Positions 51,707-60,870 of a stretch of 64,000 bases of DNA are shown here, piece by piece. Position 1 is the first letter of the stretch. The number at the start of each line of letters is the position of its first letter. The notes under the pieces were generated by a model. That model was given only the letters and a program-made list of their open reading frames with translations, ran no database searches and was not told where the DNA came from. Location of the stretch: positions 1-64,000 of the forward strand of contig JBEVVR010000056.1 in the NCBI GenBank assembly GCA_040507035.1. Direction: 5' to 3'. Origin of the DNA: Thiodiazotropha sp040507035 (GTDB taxonomy: Bacteria > Pseudomonadota > Gammaproteobacteria > Chromatiales > Chromatiaceae). The position numbers were made by a program, and so were the translations under genes.

Positions 51707-54628
51707 TTAAAGTGATATTGTGGAGTCCAAAGTTGAAACGATGGGTATATCTGGTGAGGGCCTGCCAATATAGTAACCCTGTGCGTAGGCAACGCCGATC
51801 TCCTTGAGCAGTTCAAGGGTGGCCTCATCTTCGACAAATTCGGCTACTGTCACCTTGCCCAGTGCGTTTGCCATCTGGGTCAAGGCCTTGACGAAGATCT
51901 GGTCCTTGGTATTGGAGGTCAGGTTTTTTATAAACGAACCGTCGATCTTGACGATGTCCAGTGGCAGCTCTCTGAGGTAATAGAAGGAGGAGAATGCAAC
52001 ACCGAAGTCATCCAGGGCGAAATGGCAGCCCAGGGCTTGCAGTTCGTTCATCAAGTAGACCGCTGCATTCACATCCGCCAGAGCCGCGGTCTCTGTGAGT
52101 TCGAATACCAAGCGTTCGGGGTTGATGCCGCTGGAGTTGAGCAGTCGTGTTAGTTGTGAAAGCAAGCCGGGATCCTCCACCACCCGACCCGATAGATTGA
52201 TGGAGAGTGTTATATTCTGCTCTTCCTGGCTGATGCTGGCGAGCTGATGTATCGCGGTGGTCATTACATAGCGATTGATCTGGTGGATCAGACCCGTGCG
52301 TTCAGCGACGGGGATGAACTTGCCCGGCATCGCGAGTGAACCGTCGTTCTCGATCATCCTGATCAACACCTCGTAATGGGTGATTTCAGCTGTGGCCAAT
52401 TCCATGATGGGTTGGTAGTGGAGAACAAAACGGTTCTCAGCCAGGGCGTGTTCGATTTTGTCTTTCCAGGTGACCCGGTCACTCATCTCTTCGCGGGCCT
52501 GCTCTCTGCTGGAGAAGATATGCCATTGATCCCTGCCGCTCTCTTTAGCCTGATACATAGCGAGATCGGCATTCGAGATCAGCTCTTCTGTGGTGGCACC
52601 ATGCTTGGGAAAGGTGACGATACCGATGCTGGCCGAAATGTGATGACTATGACCCTTCAGCGGGATTGTTATCTTTTTAAGCTCGGACAGGAGCTTGTCT
52701 GCGAATTGGGTGGCGCCGGATATGCCGGTTTCCGGGATCACAAGGGCGAATTCATCGCCACCCATTCGTGCCAGGAGATCGGTGGATCGGGTGATATCCC
52801 GCAACTTTCTGGCAACAATCTGGAGTAAGGCGTCGCCTGCCTGATGGCCGCTGGCATCATTGATGTATTTAAATTGATCCAGATCGAAAAAGAGTAGTGC
52901 GGTATCGTGGTGATAGCGCTCTGCGAGGGTAATGATTTTATCGAACTCAGTCTGAAAACCGCGTCGGTTGTAGAGTTCGGTCAGCGGATCGTGTTTGGCG
53001 AGCCATGCAAGGCGTTCTTCTGCAACCTCCTTGTCTGTAATGTCGAGTCCTACCGAGAGTATTACCGTTTCATCGGAATCATGTTTAGCCGCCAATGGGG
53101 AGTGAACCCACGAAATGGTCTTTTTCTGTCCATCCGATGAAAGCGCACTGGCATCATGCTGATATGAATTGAGCATGTGATCGCGCAGTCGCAACATGAC
53201 ATGCTTCATCTCTTTGATGTCATCCACATTCATGAATAGATCGCAGAAATGACGGGTGCCGGCTTCATACTGCTTGATACCGATGAACGCTCCACCTTCC
53301 GGATTGATGGTGAGGATGGCGCCGTTGCAATCTTGGGTCAGGATGATTACCTGGGCACTGTCCATGATGGTATTGAGAAAGTCACGCTCAACGGCCAGCT
53401 CTTTACTGTTCTTGATAAGGTTTTCGGTATTGGTCTTGATCTCGTTGTGCAGGTGTTCCAGGGTATGAGTCAATTGGATCGCCGAGTTGCTGGCAATATC
53501 GATTTCATCCTGATACCAATCCCGATGTTTGAGGGAGAGTTTGTTTCGCACCTCGTGAAACGCATTTTTAGCCAGCAAAGGCAGGCTGTCTGAGATCATC
53601 AGCAGCCGTTTCATCGGTTGCCAAAGGAACAACGCCAACAGGAGTTCGGATACCGCGAAACCGATTATGCCGATGATTATAGATTGGGTGGTAGCCTGCT
53701 TGATCTGATTGACAATCGTGGTGATGTTGCTGGCGATTACAAAATCAGCGGCTATCACAGAGGTGTCGCTGCCGGCGGGAATCAGGCTGAGCCTGTAGTG
53801 CTCTCCATCCCTGATAGCGGTGTACTTGCTCTCCAATAGCTTATTCAGATCGATTTTGCTGGATACGGACTGCAGTAGCGGTAGCAGCTGGCTCACATTA
53901 CTAGATCCGGCAACGTAGCGTTGCCAATCTGCCAGATAGCGTTTTCTTCCGCTTAACTTGTTCGCTTCTTTGGGGCGGTTGATGATCGCGACATCGGTCT
54001 TCGCGAGATCCTTGAACGCGATAATTACATCCGCAAGCGATCTACCGAGGAGTATTACCCCTGCATGTTTGCCTTTATCCAGAAGTGGTACGGCAACATA
54101 TTGGGTGCAGCGAATATCACAGTAAAGCTTGGTCAAAGGCACTTCCAAGCGATTGACCGCATCGATAAGTTCCGCAAAGGAGTCATCTAGGGACCCGGTC
54201 TGCCATTTGAATTGCAACTGGTTGTCTTGGTTGTAAAAGGCGGCCTCCTCCAGGCCCCAATCAATCTCGAGTGTCGCCTCACTGTGTTGGAAAAATCTTT
54301 GCAGTTTTTCCGCCAAGTTCAAATCATCCGATGCTGTTGCCACTTCAGACAAGGTCGGAATCATTAGCGCAATCTGTTCCAGACGAAAAAAACTGGCGTC
54401 GAGCAGGGACTTCACCTGTCTGCTGTGCTGCTGCAGTATCCGTCCCTGATAGGTATCGAAAAGCTTGCGTTGTTGCAGGTAGCCCATACCCGCCAATCCC
54501 GCATTGATAATGAATAGAACAAGACTGAACAGCAGCACAACCTTCCATTTCAGGCTAAGAAAGAAGCGTTTTTTGGTCTGCGTGTTGGTCTGATCCTGTT
54601 CCGGCTTGGGGGCTGAATTCATGATCAA
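51707..54628 (-). CDS. Membrane GGDEF-EAL cyclic-di-GMP protein
   Basis: The 973-residue protein has an N-terminal helix, a periplasmic double-CHASE4-like sensor (about 55-310), a second helix, a coiled coil, a PAS domain (about 410-530), a GGDEF domain with intact MGGDEFAL and an EAL domain with YEVLIRM, FELTET and DDFGVAFSS. Both catalytic domains look competent, so it may make or degrade c-di-GMP. It is the last gene of an operon with the porin (4-bp gap) and a phosphate-type binding protein, a combination that recurs in gammaproteobacteria. Its insertion between pdsR and pdsO suggests linkage to surface display. Confidence 0.9.
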   Translation of the reverse strand: MIMNSAPKPEQDQTNTQTKKRFFLSLKWKVVLLFSLVLFIINAGLAGMGYLQQRKLFDTYQGRILQQHSRQVKSLLDASFFRLEQIALMIPTLSEVATASDDLNLAEKLQRFFQHSEATLEIDWGLEEAAFYNQDNQLQFKWQTGSLDDSFAELIDAVNRLEVPLTKLYCDIRCTQYVAVPLLDKGKHAGVILLGRSLADVIIAFKDLAKTDVAIINRPKEANKLSGRKRYLADWQRYVAGSSNVSQLLPLLQSVSSKIDLNKLLESKYTAIRDGEHYRLSLIPAGSDTSVIAADFVIASNITTIVNQIKQATTQSIIIGIIGFAVSELLLALFLWQPMKRLLMISDSLPLLAKNAFHEVRNKLSLKHRDWYQDEIDIASNSAIQLTHTLEHLHNEIKTNTENLIKNSKELAVERDFLNTIMDSAQVIILTQDCNGAILTINPEGGAFIGIKQYEAGTRHFCDLFMNVDDIKEMKHVMLRLRDHMLNSYQHDASALSSDGQKKTISWVHSPLAAKHDSDETVILSVGLDITDKEVAEERLAWLAKHDPLTELYNRRGFQTEFDKIITLAERYHHDTALLFFDLDQFKYINDASGHQAGDALLQIVARKLRDITRSTDLLARMGGDEFALVIPETGISGATQFADKLLSELKKITIPLKGHSHHISASIGIVTFPKHGATTEELISNADLAMYQAKESGRDQWHIFSSREQAREEMSDRVTWKDKIEHALAENRFVLHYQPIMELATAEITHYEVLIRMIENDGSLAMPGKFIPVAERTGLIHQINRYVMTTAIHQLASISQEEQNITLSINLSGRVVEDPGLLSQLTRLLNSSGINPERLVFELTETAALADVNAAVYLMNELQALGCHFALDDFGVAFSSFYYLRELPLDIVKIDGSFIKNLTSNTKDQIFVKALTQMANALGKVTVAEFVEDEATLELLKEIGVAYAQGYYIGRPSPDIPIVSTLDSTISL

Positions 54629-54631
54629 TGC

Positions 54632-55837
54632 TCAGAAACTGTAGGAGACGAGGAGGGAAAAGAGGTTCCACTCGCGCCGGGTTTCGCCCGGATCATTTTC
54701 CAGGTTGGAAAGGAATATGGTGCCATCGATCTGGCTGAATTCCGCTCGCAACATCAGCTGTTCGGTCGGTTCCCAGAGGACTCCAACTGTCCACAGTTCA
54801 CTGAAGAATGCATGCGGGGGCGGGCCGAGCTTGGCGCTGGTCTGGGTGCCGTCCTTGTCGTCTTCGTCATAGTGACTCTCCTCGTAACGGGCAAAAAATT
54901 CCCAATCCTCGTGCAGTCTATAGTTCCCTTGAAGGTAAAAGCCGTCCACGGTGGTATCGGCAATATCCAGTAGATCGCTGAATCCAGCGTAATCTATCGG
55001 TTGATCCATATACTCCAGGGTGAAGCTCCATGGACCCTTGTTATATTGTGCCGATAATACACGATAATCGATCTCAATTTCTCCTGGTGGCAGTAGGCTT
55101 GTCTCCGCATCAATGGTGAGAGAGGCGCCGCTCAAGGCGAGTCTGAAACGGCCTCCATCCCACTCATAGAGCAGTCTGCCGCCCAGGGTGATGCCATCCT
55201 GTTCCATTTTGGGACCAAAGGCAGGGTCGAGATAGGAGTTCTCGACGTTTTCATCGATAGGGGTCTTGCCGCCAATTAAGCGCAATTCAAATAAGTGATT
55301 TTGGTGTTGGTGCTCGACATGGAGTTGCCCGCCGTCGCTGGAGAGCACCATATTGCGAACCCTATCCCAATAGATGGCCTGGGGCATGAAGATACCCGGA
55401 CGGGTCGCGGCTACATCCCGGGTGTCGTTGTAGAAACCAAAGCTATTTTTACTGCGGCCTACTATCAAGCCAATACGATCGTCTTGATCACTGTGCAGGG
55501 TGTAGTCTAACTGGGCAAAATCCAAGTCTGGAGATCCATCGTACATCTCACCCGCTTTGCGGGAGAGGAGCTGCGCAGAGGCCATCATCCGCGGTGTAAA
55601 TCGATAGGAGGCGTTAATCCCCAGTTCGTGAAACTCGAAGCTGCCATCATCGCTGTCGCCGAAAAAGTGATTATCGGTTGTCTTGACATAGGCCTGGGTA
55701 AGAAACCCATGCATTTGGAACATGCCGTTGAATGCATCAGCTTCAGCAACCGCCACTCCCCCGAATGGCAGATAGAGTAGGACCAGAAATGGGAGACTTC
55801 GCCAGCTATTCAATGCTGATCCTCCGTACATGCTCAT
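54632..55837 (-). CDS. Porin-like outer-membrane beta-barrel protein
   Basis: I chose ATG 55837 (MSMYGGSALNS), which has AAGGAA upstream and yields a signal peptide ending GGVAVAEA. An open frame reaching 56143 is only an antisense-like extension through the upstream gene. The 401-residue product has alternating strands and ends in LLVSYSF, a typical outer-membrane insertion signal. The MHGFLTQAYVKTTDNHFFGDSDDG start is common in these uncharacterised porins. It overlaps the upstream binding-protein gene by 32 bp. Confidence 0.8.
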   Translation of the reverse strand: MSMYGGSALNSWRSLPFLVLLYLPFGGVAVAEADAFNGMFQMHGFLTQAYVKTTDNHFFGDSDDGSFEFHELGINASYRFTPRMMASAQLLSRKAGEMYDGSPDLDFAQLDYTLHSDQDDRIGLIVGRSKNSFGFYNDTRDVAATRPGIFMPQAIYWDRVRNMVLSSDGGQLHVEHQHQNHLFELRLIGGKTPIDENVENSYLDPAFGPKMEQDGITLGGRLLYEWDGGRFRLALSGASLTIDAETSLLPPGEIEIDYRVLSAQYNKGPWSFTLEYMDQPIDYAGFSDLLDIADTTVDGFYLQGNYRLHEDWEFFARYEESHYDEDDKDGTQTSAKLGPPPHAFFSELWTVGVLWEPTEQLMLRAEFSQIDGTIFLSNLENDPGETRREWNLFSLLVSYSF

Positions 55838-56225
55838 TGCTAATTCCTTCAGATAGATAACCGATTGCACCGGGTGTGTTTGCGACCTGCTTGCGCATTT
55901 CATACTCGGAATTAACCCGTATGGGCGCCTGACCCATTCCGGAGTAGATCTGGCGATTCCAGGCCCGGCGCAGTTGATGGGGAAAGAGTCCGAGCAGTTG
56001 TTTGCTGAACTCCTTGTGGAGACTGCTCTTGTCACCCATGACGAAGACATGGATAGGTTTTCCATCCGGCCATTGGGTGGTGCGCATGCTGAAGATCGAG
56101 CGCAGGGTATGACGAGAGAGTGTCTCTTGGGAGACATCAACATTGATGACGAGATCGACTGACAGTGCCGTTTCGCAGAAACACAGCAGAATACTGAGGA
56201 TAAGTGCGAGGTAGGCAGATTTCAT
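55806..56225 (-). CDS. Phosphate-type periplasmic binding protein (short)
   Basis: From ATG 56225 the 139-residue product has a signal peptide (LILSILLCFCETALS) and a short PBP-like domain (LVINVDVSQETLSRHTLRSIFSM, WPDGKPIHVFVMG, PGAIGYLSEG). The IF-MRTTQWPDG and GAIGYL blocks are typical of the PstS-like proteins found beside porin and GGDEF genes. Upstream in-frame ATGs extend the frame to 56498 but give no signal. It starts the operon divergent from pdsO. Confidence 0.8.
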   Translation of the reverse strand: MKSAYLALILSILLCFCETALSVDLVINVDVSQETLSRHTLRSIFSMRTTQWPDGKPIHVFVMGDKSSLHKEFSKQLLGLFPHQLRRAWNRQIYSGMGQAPIRVNSEYEMRKQVANTPGAIGYLSEGISNEHVRRISIE

Positions 56226-56517
56226 TCTTATGGCTGGGGGTTCCTTGTGGTTACCTACCGCTTGACGGCATCCATAAGTAGTAACTTTAGCCGAAATCGA
56301 GTCCATTTTTAAGGAATGGGCAGTGAGTAGCCATGCACTATCGCCCAAGTGACAGAATGTGGCCATATTTTGCCTCCACCCCGCCCCATTTTGGCGCCAA
56401 TAATGCCATTTCCATGGACTGAAATTAATCTCGGTAACAACAGATTCCGGCGCTGTACAGGAGTCACATGATTCGCCAGGGAAGGCACGCTGGATCAAGA
56501 CTGAGAGGTAATTTCAG
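56226..56517. other. Divergent promoter region of the sortase locus
   Basis: This 292-bp gap separates the PBP-porin-GGDEF/EAL operon from pdsO. GAGAGG lies shortly before ATG 56518. A GGCGCC palindrome occurs near 56394. No definite promoter or operator for the two-component pair could be fixed. Confidence 0.4.
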
Positions 56518-57210
56518 ATGAAAAAGATATTCGTAGCATTGGCAGTCTCCACGCTCCTGTTTACATCGGCATCGCAGGCTGATCAGGGAGAGCAAAGTCT
56601 AGAGCAAGGGGTATTCAAGGGTTCCATGATCGGTATTCTGGTCGGCGGTCTCCTGGCTGGACCTCCAGGGATTGTGGTGGGGATGAGCGGCGGTGCGATG
56701 CTCGGCGAACTGGAGACACGAAAGCGACAGCAGGGAGAGCTGGATGCACAATTGTCAACGCTTGAGCTGCAGCAGCAGAGAGAGCAGGTAGCTGCGGCGG
56801 AGCATCAGGCGCTCTACCAGCAGCAACGCGCCAAGGAGTCATCCCGGTTGGCGGCCCTGCGGGAGGGTTACACCTTCTGTCTCGGGTTTCGCAGTGACAG
56901 TGCCGTTATCGAACCGAGGATCGGCGAGCAGCTTAAAGCCCTTGCCCTGTTATTGCAGGCGTTTCCGGAGTTGAAACTGGAGATCCGTGCTGGCGCCGAC
57001 GTACGGGGCAGTGATGCCCACAACAATCTGCTCAGCAAACGGCGGGCGGAGGCGGTGGCCGCCGTGTTGCTCGAATCGGGTTTGGCGGAGTCCCGCATGG
57101 ATCTCCACTACATCGGCAAGAGGGAGGCGAGATATCCCATCCAGGATTTGGAGGGACTGGCCTATGACCGGATGGTTCGGCTCTCTCTAGTGAAAGGAGA
57201 GGCGTCGTGA
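56518..57210 (+). CDS. pdsO: Sortase-associated OmpA-like protein PdsO
   Basis: The 230-residue product has a signal peptide (TLLFTSASQA), a Gly-rich hydrophobic segment (GSMIGILVGGLLAGPPGIVVGMSGG), a Gln-rich coiled coil (about 70-110) and a C-terminal OmpA-like peptidoglycan-binding domain (LKLEIRAGADVRGSDAHNNLLSKRRAEAV). This order matches PdsO (TIGR03789), which accompanies class GN sortases. It overlaps the following 53-aa ORF by 4 bp (GTGA). Confidence 0.88.
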   Translation: MKKIFVALAVSTLLFTSASQADQGEQSLEQGVFKGSMIGILVGGLLAGPPGIVVGMSGGAMLGELETRKRQQGELDAQLSTLELQQQREQVAAAEHQALYQQQRAKESSRLAALREGYTFCLGFRSDSAVIEPRIGEQLKALALLLQAFPELKLEIRAGADVRGSDAHNNLLSKRRAEAVAAVLLESGLAESRMDLHYIGKREARYPIQDLEGLAYDRMVRLSLVKGEAS

Positions 57211-57368
57211 AGTTCTACCGACAGCCCCTGAGCGAGGAGTTTGTCTACAGCTCCCCGGAGCGACTCACTCGTGACAGCTATCGTTGGGTCTGTAACGAAC
57301 CCGCAGAATCAAACCAGCGGCGGCAAATCAGCAGGGAGGTGTGTCGTGGGACAAAAAAGCGCCACTAG
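57207..57368 (+). CDS. Possible 53-aa protein in the sortase operon
   Basis: GTG 57207 overlaps the pdsO stop as GTGA and is preceded by AAAGGAGAGG with good spacing. The 53-codon frame (MKFYRQPLSEEFVYSSPERL...) ends at TAG 57368, after the target gene's GTG start at 57346. The product is polar and basic at the C-terminus (CRGTKKRH), has two Cys residues and no signal or membrane helix. No family is recognised. The strong Shine-Dalgarno sequence and stop-start overlap support translation, and the frame continues coupling into the target gene. Confidence 0.6.
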   Translation: MKFYRQPLSEEFVYSSPERLTRDSYRWVCNEPAESNQRRQISREVCRGTKKRH

Positions 57369-59511
57369 TCCGTCGCAGTCAGCGGATTTGGATCTAAGCT
57401 TCAGCAATAGGCGTTTTGTTCGGGATCTGATTCTGACTCTGGCGGCAGCGTTATTTACCGGCCTTTCAGGTAGCATCTTATTGATTTTGCTTATGTTTGG
57501 CTGGGGTAAAGTTGAGGCTAACAGCCTCCCCGAGGAGGCTGTGACGCTGCAGCTGCGAGCATTGGATGGCCAGTTGTTGCAGCAGGCACCCCTGCTGCAA
57601 AGCGATCTACAGATCGACATCAATGGGATGATAGCCAGGGTTCGTGTCGAACACCGTTTTCTTAATCCCAGCCAATCCTGGATGGAGGGAAGCTATCAGT
57701 TCCCCCTCCCTGAATCCTCCGCTGTGGAAAGGCTCAGGATGCAGATAGGTGAGCGTCTCATCGAGGGGAGGATCGAAGAGAAAAGGGTAGCGCAACAGAT
57801 ATACCGTGCGGCCAAGACCCAGGGAAAAAAGGCCAGCCTGCTGAGGCAGCAGCGCGGGAATATCTTTTCGGTCTCCCTGAGCAACATCGCGCCGGGTGAA
57901 GAGATTCGTGTCGCCATCGAGTTTCAGCAGCAGGTTCACTATGGCAATGATCGATTTGAGCTGCGGATGCCCCTGGTGATCGCGCCGCGCTATATACCGG
58001 GGAAACCGCTTCCCATTGAAAGGTCAAAATCAGACTCATTGGCTGGATGGGCGGCGAATACCGATCAAGTCATGGATGCGAGTCAGATTACACCCCCCGT
58101 CATGGATCCCCGCCACGGCAAGATCAATCCGCTTTCGATGCGGATCAGGCTGAATGCCGGCATGCCGCTGATGCGTGTCGACAGTCACTACCACCAGATG
58201 CTGGAAACCGTGGATGAGCAGGGTGTCGTTCATCTCCATTTGGTCGATGGTGCGGTTCCGGCGGAGCGGGATTTTCTCTTGAGTTGGCAACCGGAGCCAG
58301 GTAGTGCGCCGAGGAGTGCACACTTCACCGACCATTGGCAGGGTGATGAGTATGCGCTGCTGATGATCATGCCGCCCGTTGGAAACCGGGTTGAGGCATC
58401 GCCGATGCGGGATCTGATATTTGTGATCGATCATTCCGGCTCGATGCATGGGCCGTCGATGGATCAGGCAAAGGCGGCCCTGAGGATGGCAATAGAGCGT
58501 CTGACAAAGCGCGATCGTTTCAATCTCATCGCCTTTAACAATCGCAGCCGTTCACTCTTCGCTTCACCACAGCCGGCCAACGGTGACAATCTGGATCGGG
58601 CGTTTCGATTCATCGACAGACTCGAGGCAGAAGGGGGTACGGAGATGCTTCCCGCCCTAGAGAAGGCGTTACGGGAGCGGGATGAATCAGGGCGTCTGCG
58701 CCAAGTGGTGTTTCTCACCGATGGCAGCGTCGGTAATGAAAAGGCGCTGTTCGAGCTGATTCGGCGAAAGTTGGGGGAGAGCCGGCTCTTCACCATCGGC
58801 ATCGGTTCAGCACCGAACTCTCTCTTCATGCGGCGTGCGGCAGAGTATGGGCGGGGTAGTTTTAGCTATATCGGCGATCTGAGTGAAGTGGCGCAGCGCA
58901 TGCAGACCCTGTTGCAGAAGCTGGAGCATCCTGCCATGACAGATATCGATATCAGTTGGCAGGGTCCCGGCGATATCGAGATTGAGCCGCAGCGTCTGCC
59001 TGATCTCTACCTGGGTGAACCCTTGATGATCTCCCTCAAGGGGGGGCGGTTGAGGGGGAGCTTGGTGATCGAGGGCAATAGGGGCGGTGGCACCTGGCGT
59101 GAGGTCGTTGATCTGATCCCAAGCGGGGAGGAGAGTGGGCTGCACGCGCTCTGGGCGAGGCGGCGAATAGCAGGCCTGCTGGCCATGCATGCCGATGAGC
59201 TGGCGGCGGATGCCAAGCGGCAGGCGGTGGTCGAGCTGGCGCTGAAGCATCAGCTTATCTCCCCCTATACCAGCCTGGTTGCGGTGGAACGGCGTAACAG
59301 CCGACCCGATAACGAGGCGTTGAAAGGGGGCATGATGCCGGTCAATCTCCCGGCGGGGTGGCATGCCGGCTCGGTCTTCGAAGGATTACCGCAAACCGCT
59401 TCACGAGCCCCGTTGGCGCTGTTGCTGGGTGGGCTGCTGTTGCTGGTCTGGTTTGCGCTTTCCCGGCTGAGACGGCCTCAGAGGCCCGCTACGGGCATAC
59501 TCAAATGCTAG
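57346..59511 (+). CDS. Sortase target: VIT/VWA protein with LPQTA sorting signal
   Basis: I chose GTG 57346, preceded by GGGAGGTG at 7 nt. An upstream TTG 57241 would run through the small ORF. The 721-residue product has an N-terminal membrane anchor (about 30-55), a VIT domain (about 65-190), a VWA domain with the MIDAS motif at Asp362 (DHSGSM), then a beta-rich region. The C-terminus is a tripartite sorting signal: LPQTA (681-685), a hydrophobic helix (APLALLLGGLLLLVWFAL) and a basic tail (RLRRPQR). This is the typical single target of proteobacterial class GN sortases (TIGR03788). It should be anchored to the cell surface by the next gene's product. Confidence 0.9.
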   Translation: MGQKSATSPSQSADLDLSFSNRRFVRDLILTLAAALFTGLSGSILLILLMFGWGKVEANSLPEEAVTLQLRALDGQLLQQAPLLQSDLQIDINGMIARVRVEHRFLNPSQSWMEGSYQFPLPESSAVERLRMQIGERLIEGRIEEKRVAQQIYRAAKTQGKKASLLRQQRGNIFSVSLSNIAPGEEIRVAIEFQQQVHYGNDRFELRMPLVIAPRYIPGKPLPIERSKSDSLAGWAANTDQVMDASQITPPVMDPRHGKINPLSMRIRLNAGMPLMRVDSHYHQMLETVDEQGVVHLHLVDGAVPAERDFLLSWQPEPGSAPRSAHFTDHWQGDEYALLMIMPPVGNRVEASPMRDLIFVIDHSGSMHGPSMDQAKAALRMAIERLTKRDRFNLIAFNNRSRSLFASPQPANGDNLDRAFRFIDRLEAEGGTEMLPALEKALRERDESGRLRQVVFLTDGSVGNEKALFELIRRKLGESRLFTIGIGSAPNSLFMRRAAEYGRGSFSYIGDLSEVAQRMQTLLQKLEHPAMTDIDISWQGPGDIEIEPQRLPDLYLGEPLMISLKGGRLRGSLVIEGNRGGGTWREVVDLIPSGEESGLHALWARRRIAGLLAMHADELAADAKRQAVVELALKHQLISPYTSLVAVERRNSRPDNEALKGGMMPVNLPAGWHAGSVFEGLPQTASRAPLALLLGGLLLLVWFALSRLRRPQRPATGILKC

Positions 59512-60209
59512 CCTGGGGTGGTATCTCAAGACGCTTGCCCAGACTCTCCTGGGTGGTCCTGCTCGCGGCCTGCTGTCTCCTCGCCGATGGGGCCTGGATC
59601 CATGCCAAGGCCTGGTTGGCGGAGGGATTGATTGCGGCCGCATGGGGGGGCACCGGATCCCGGGATCAGAGGATCCGGCCCTGGCCCTGGGCAGATACCT
59701 GGCCGGTGGCACGTTTGCAGGTGCCGAGGTTGGGGATTCAGCGTCATATTCTCGCGGGTGTCAGTGGCAGGACCCTGGCCTTCGCGCCTGGCTGGGCGAT
59801 GCAGACAGTAGCGCCGGGCGGTTCGGGAAGCAGTCTCATCGCCGGGCACCGAGATACCCATTTCCGCTTTCTCAAGGATCTGCAGTACGGTGACAGGTTG
59901 CTGCTGGATACCCCGAATGAGAATCGGCTCATCTATCGGGTTAGCGCAAGCGCCATTGTGGATCGGCGACAGAGCCGGTTGCAGAACCTTGAGGAGGGGG
60001 AGGGCCGTGGGCTGATCCTGGTGACCTGCTATCCGTTCGGGGCGCTGCTGCCGGGGGGCGACTTGCGCTATGTGGTATGGGCAGAGGCTGAATCGGGGGA
60101 GTCATTCGGGTTAGAATCCCTATCGAGCCACACAATAACTACAGGTCTGAATGAAGCCGATCCGCATATTCCGTCACCTGGTTTGTCAACATCCCGGCTA
60201 TCTGGGTGA
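59505..60209 (+). CDS. Class GN sortase
   Basis: Sortases cut the sorting signal and join the target to an envelope acceptor. ATG 59505 overlaps the target stop (ATGCTAG) and gives 234 residues: an N-terminal helix (about 10-35), then the beta-barrel with catalytic His115 (IAGHRDTHF), Cys175 (LVTCYPF) and Arg188 (GDLRYVVW). All three catalytic residues are present. The longer frame from 59358 runs antisense-like through the target gene and is rejected. The C-terminal 30 residues overlap the amidotransferase gene and may not be conserved. Confidence 0.92.
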   Translation: MLAWGGISRRLPRLSWVVLLAACCLLADGAWIHAKAWLAEGLIAAAWGGTGSRDQRIRPWPWADTWPVARLQVPRLGIQRHILAGVSGRTLAFAPGWAMQTVAPGGSGSSLIAGHRDTHFRFLKDLQYGDRLLLDTPNENRLIYRVSASAIVDRRQSRLQNLEEGEGRGLILVTCYPFGALLPGGDLRYVVWAEAESGESFGLESLSSHTITTGLNEADPHIPSPGLSTSRLSG

Positions 60210-60870
60210 ATTTCTGCAGTCGCGATCCATACCCTGGGAGATGGTCTGTATCGATGAGGATCATCCCATCCCGCAGCGTACGGATGATGTCTCGGCCCTG
60301 GTCTTCATGGGGGCGGGCGTCAGTGTCAACGACCAGTTGCCATGGATAGATGGGGAGTTGCAGCTGATCCGCAAGGCATTTGACCTCGATCTACCGGTGA
60401 TGGGTGTCTGTTTCGGTGCTCAATTGATGAGCAAGGCGCTGGGGGGCGAAATTACCCGGGGAGAGGGTATGGAAATTGGTTGGCATCCGGTGCAGATGTC
60501 GGTTGAAAGTGAACATGGAGGCTGGATGCAGGGTATCCCCAATCCCTTCACCGCCTTTCATTGGCATGCGGATACCTACACTTTACCGGCAGGCAGCCGA
60601 CATCTGATGCGAAGCGACTGTTTTCAACAACAGGGATTTGTCATGGGCGACCATATCGGTATGCAGTTTCATCTCGAGATGACCCGGGAGATGGTGGAGA
60701 ACTGGATTGAGCGCTACGGCAGTGATCTGTTGCTCGATTCGAGTTGCAGTCAATCGGCCAAGGTTATCTTAAACTCGATCGATCAGCAGATTGAGGCCTT
60801 GCACAAAATCTCGGATCTCATCTACGGCAGATGGGTGCAACGGGTGCTGGCCAGGCAGGGCGGAGTATGA
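60151..60870 (+). CDS. Class I glutamine amidotransferase-like protein
   Basis: The 239-residue product has the GATase1 fold with nucleophile Cys87 (GVCFGAQLMSKALGG), a His/Glu pair in QFHLEMT near 170 and HWHADTY near 135. Such stand-alone domains resemble GuaA-type or YfeJ-like proteins whose substrates are unknown. It overlaps the sortase gene by 59 bp and the L,D-transpeptidase gene by 4 bp (ATGA), so it is probably translated with the sortase operon. Confidence 0.85.
   Translation: MKPIRIFRHLVCQHPGYLGEFLQSRSIPWEMVCIDEDHPIPQRTDDVSALVFMGAGVSVNDQLPWIDGELQLIRKAFDLDLPVMGVCFGAQLMSKALGGEITRGEGMEIGWHPVQMSVESEHGGWMQGIPNPFTAFHWHADTYTLPAGSRHLMRSDCFQQQGFVMGDHIGMQFHLEMTREMVENWIERYGSDLLLDSSCSQSAKVILNSIDQQIEALHKISDLIYGRWVQRVLARQGGV

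Noticed and set aside
55838..56143. Long N-terminal extension of the porin-like gene.
   Set aside because: It is antisense-frame extension through the binding-protein gene; the signal peptide begins at 55837 with AAGGAA upstream.
59358..59504. Upstream extension of the sortase gene.
   Set aside because: It runs in another frame through the target gene; ATG 59505 overlaps the target stop and directly precedes the membrane helix.
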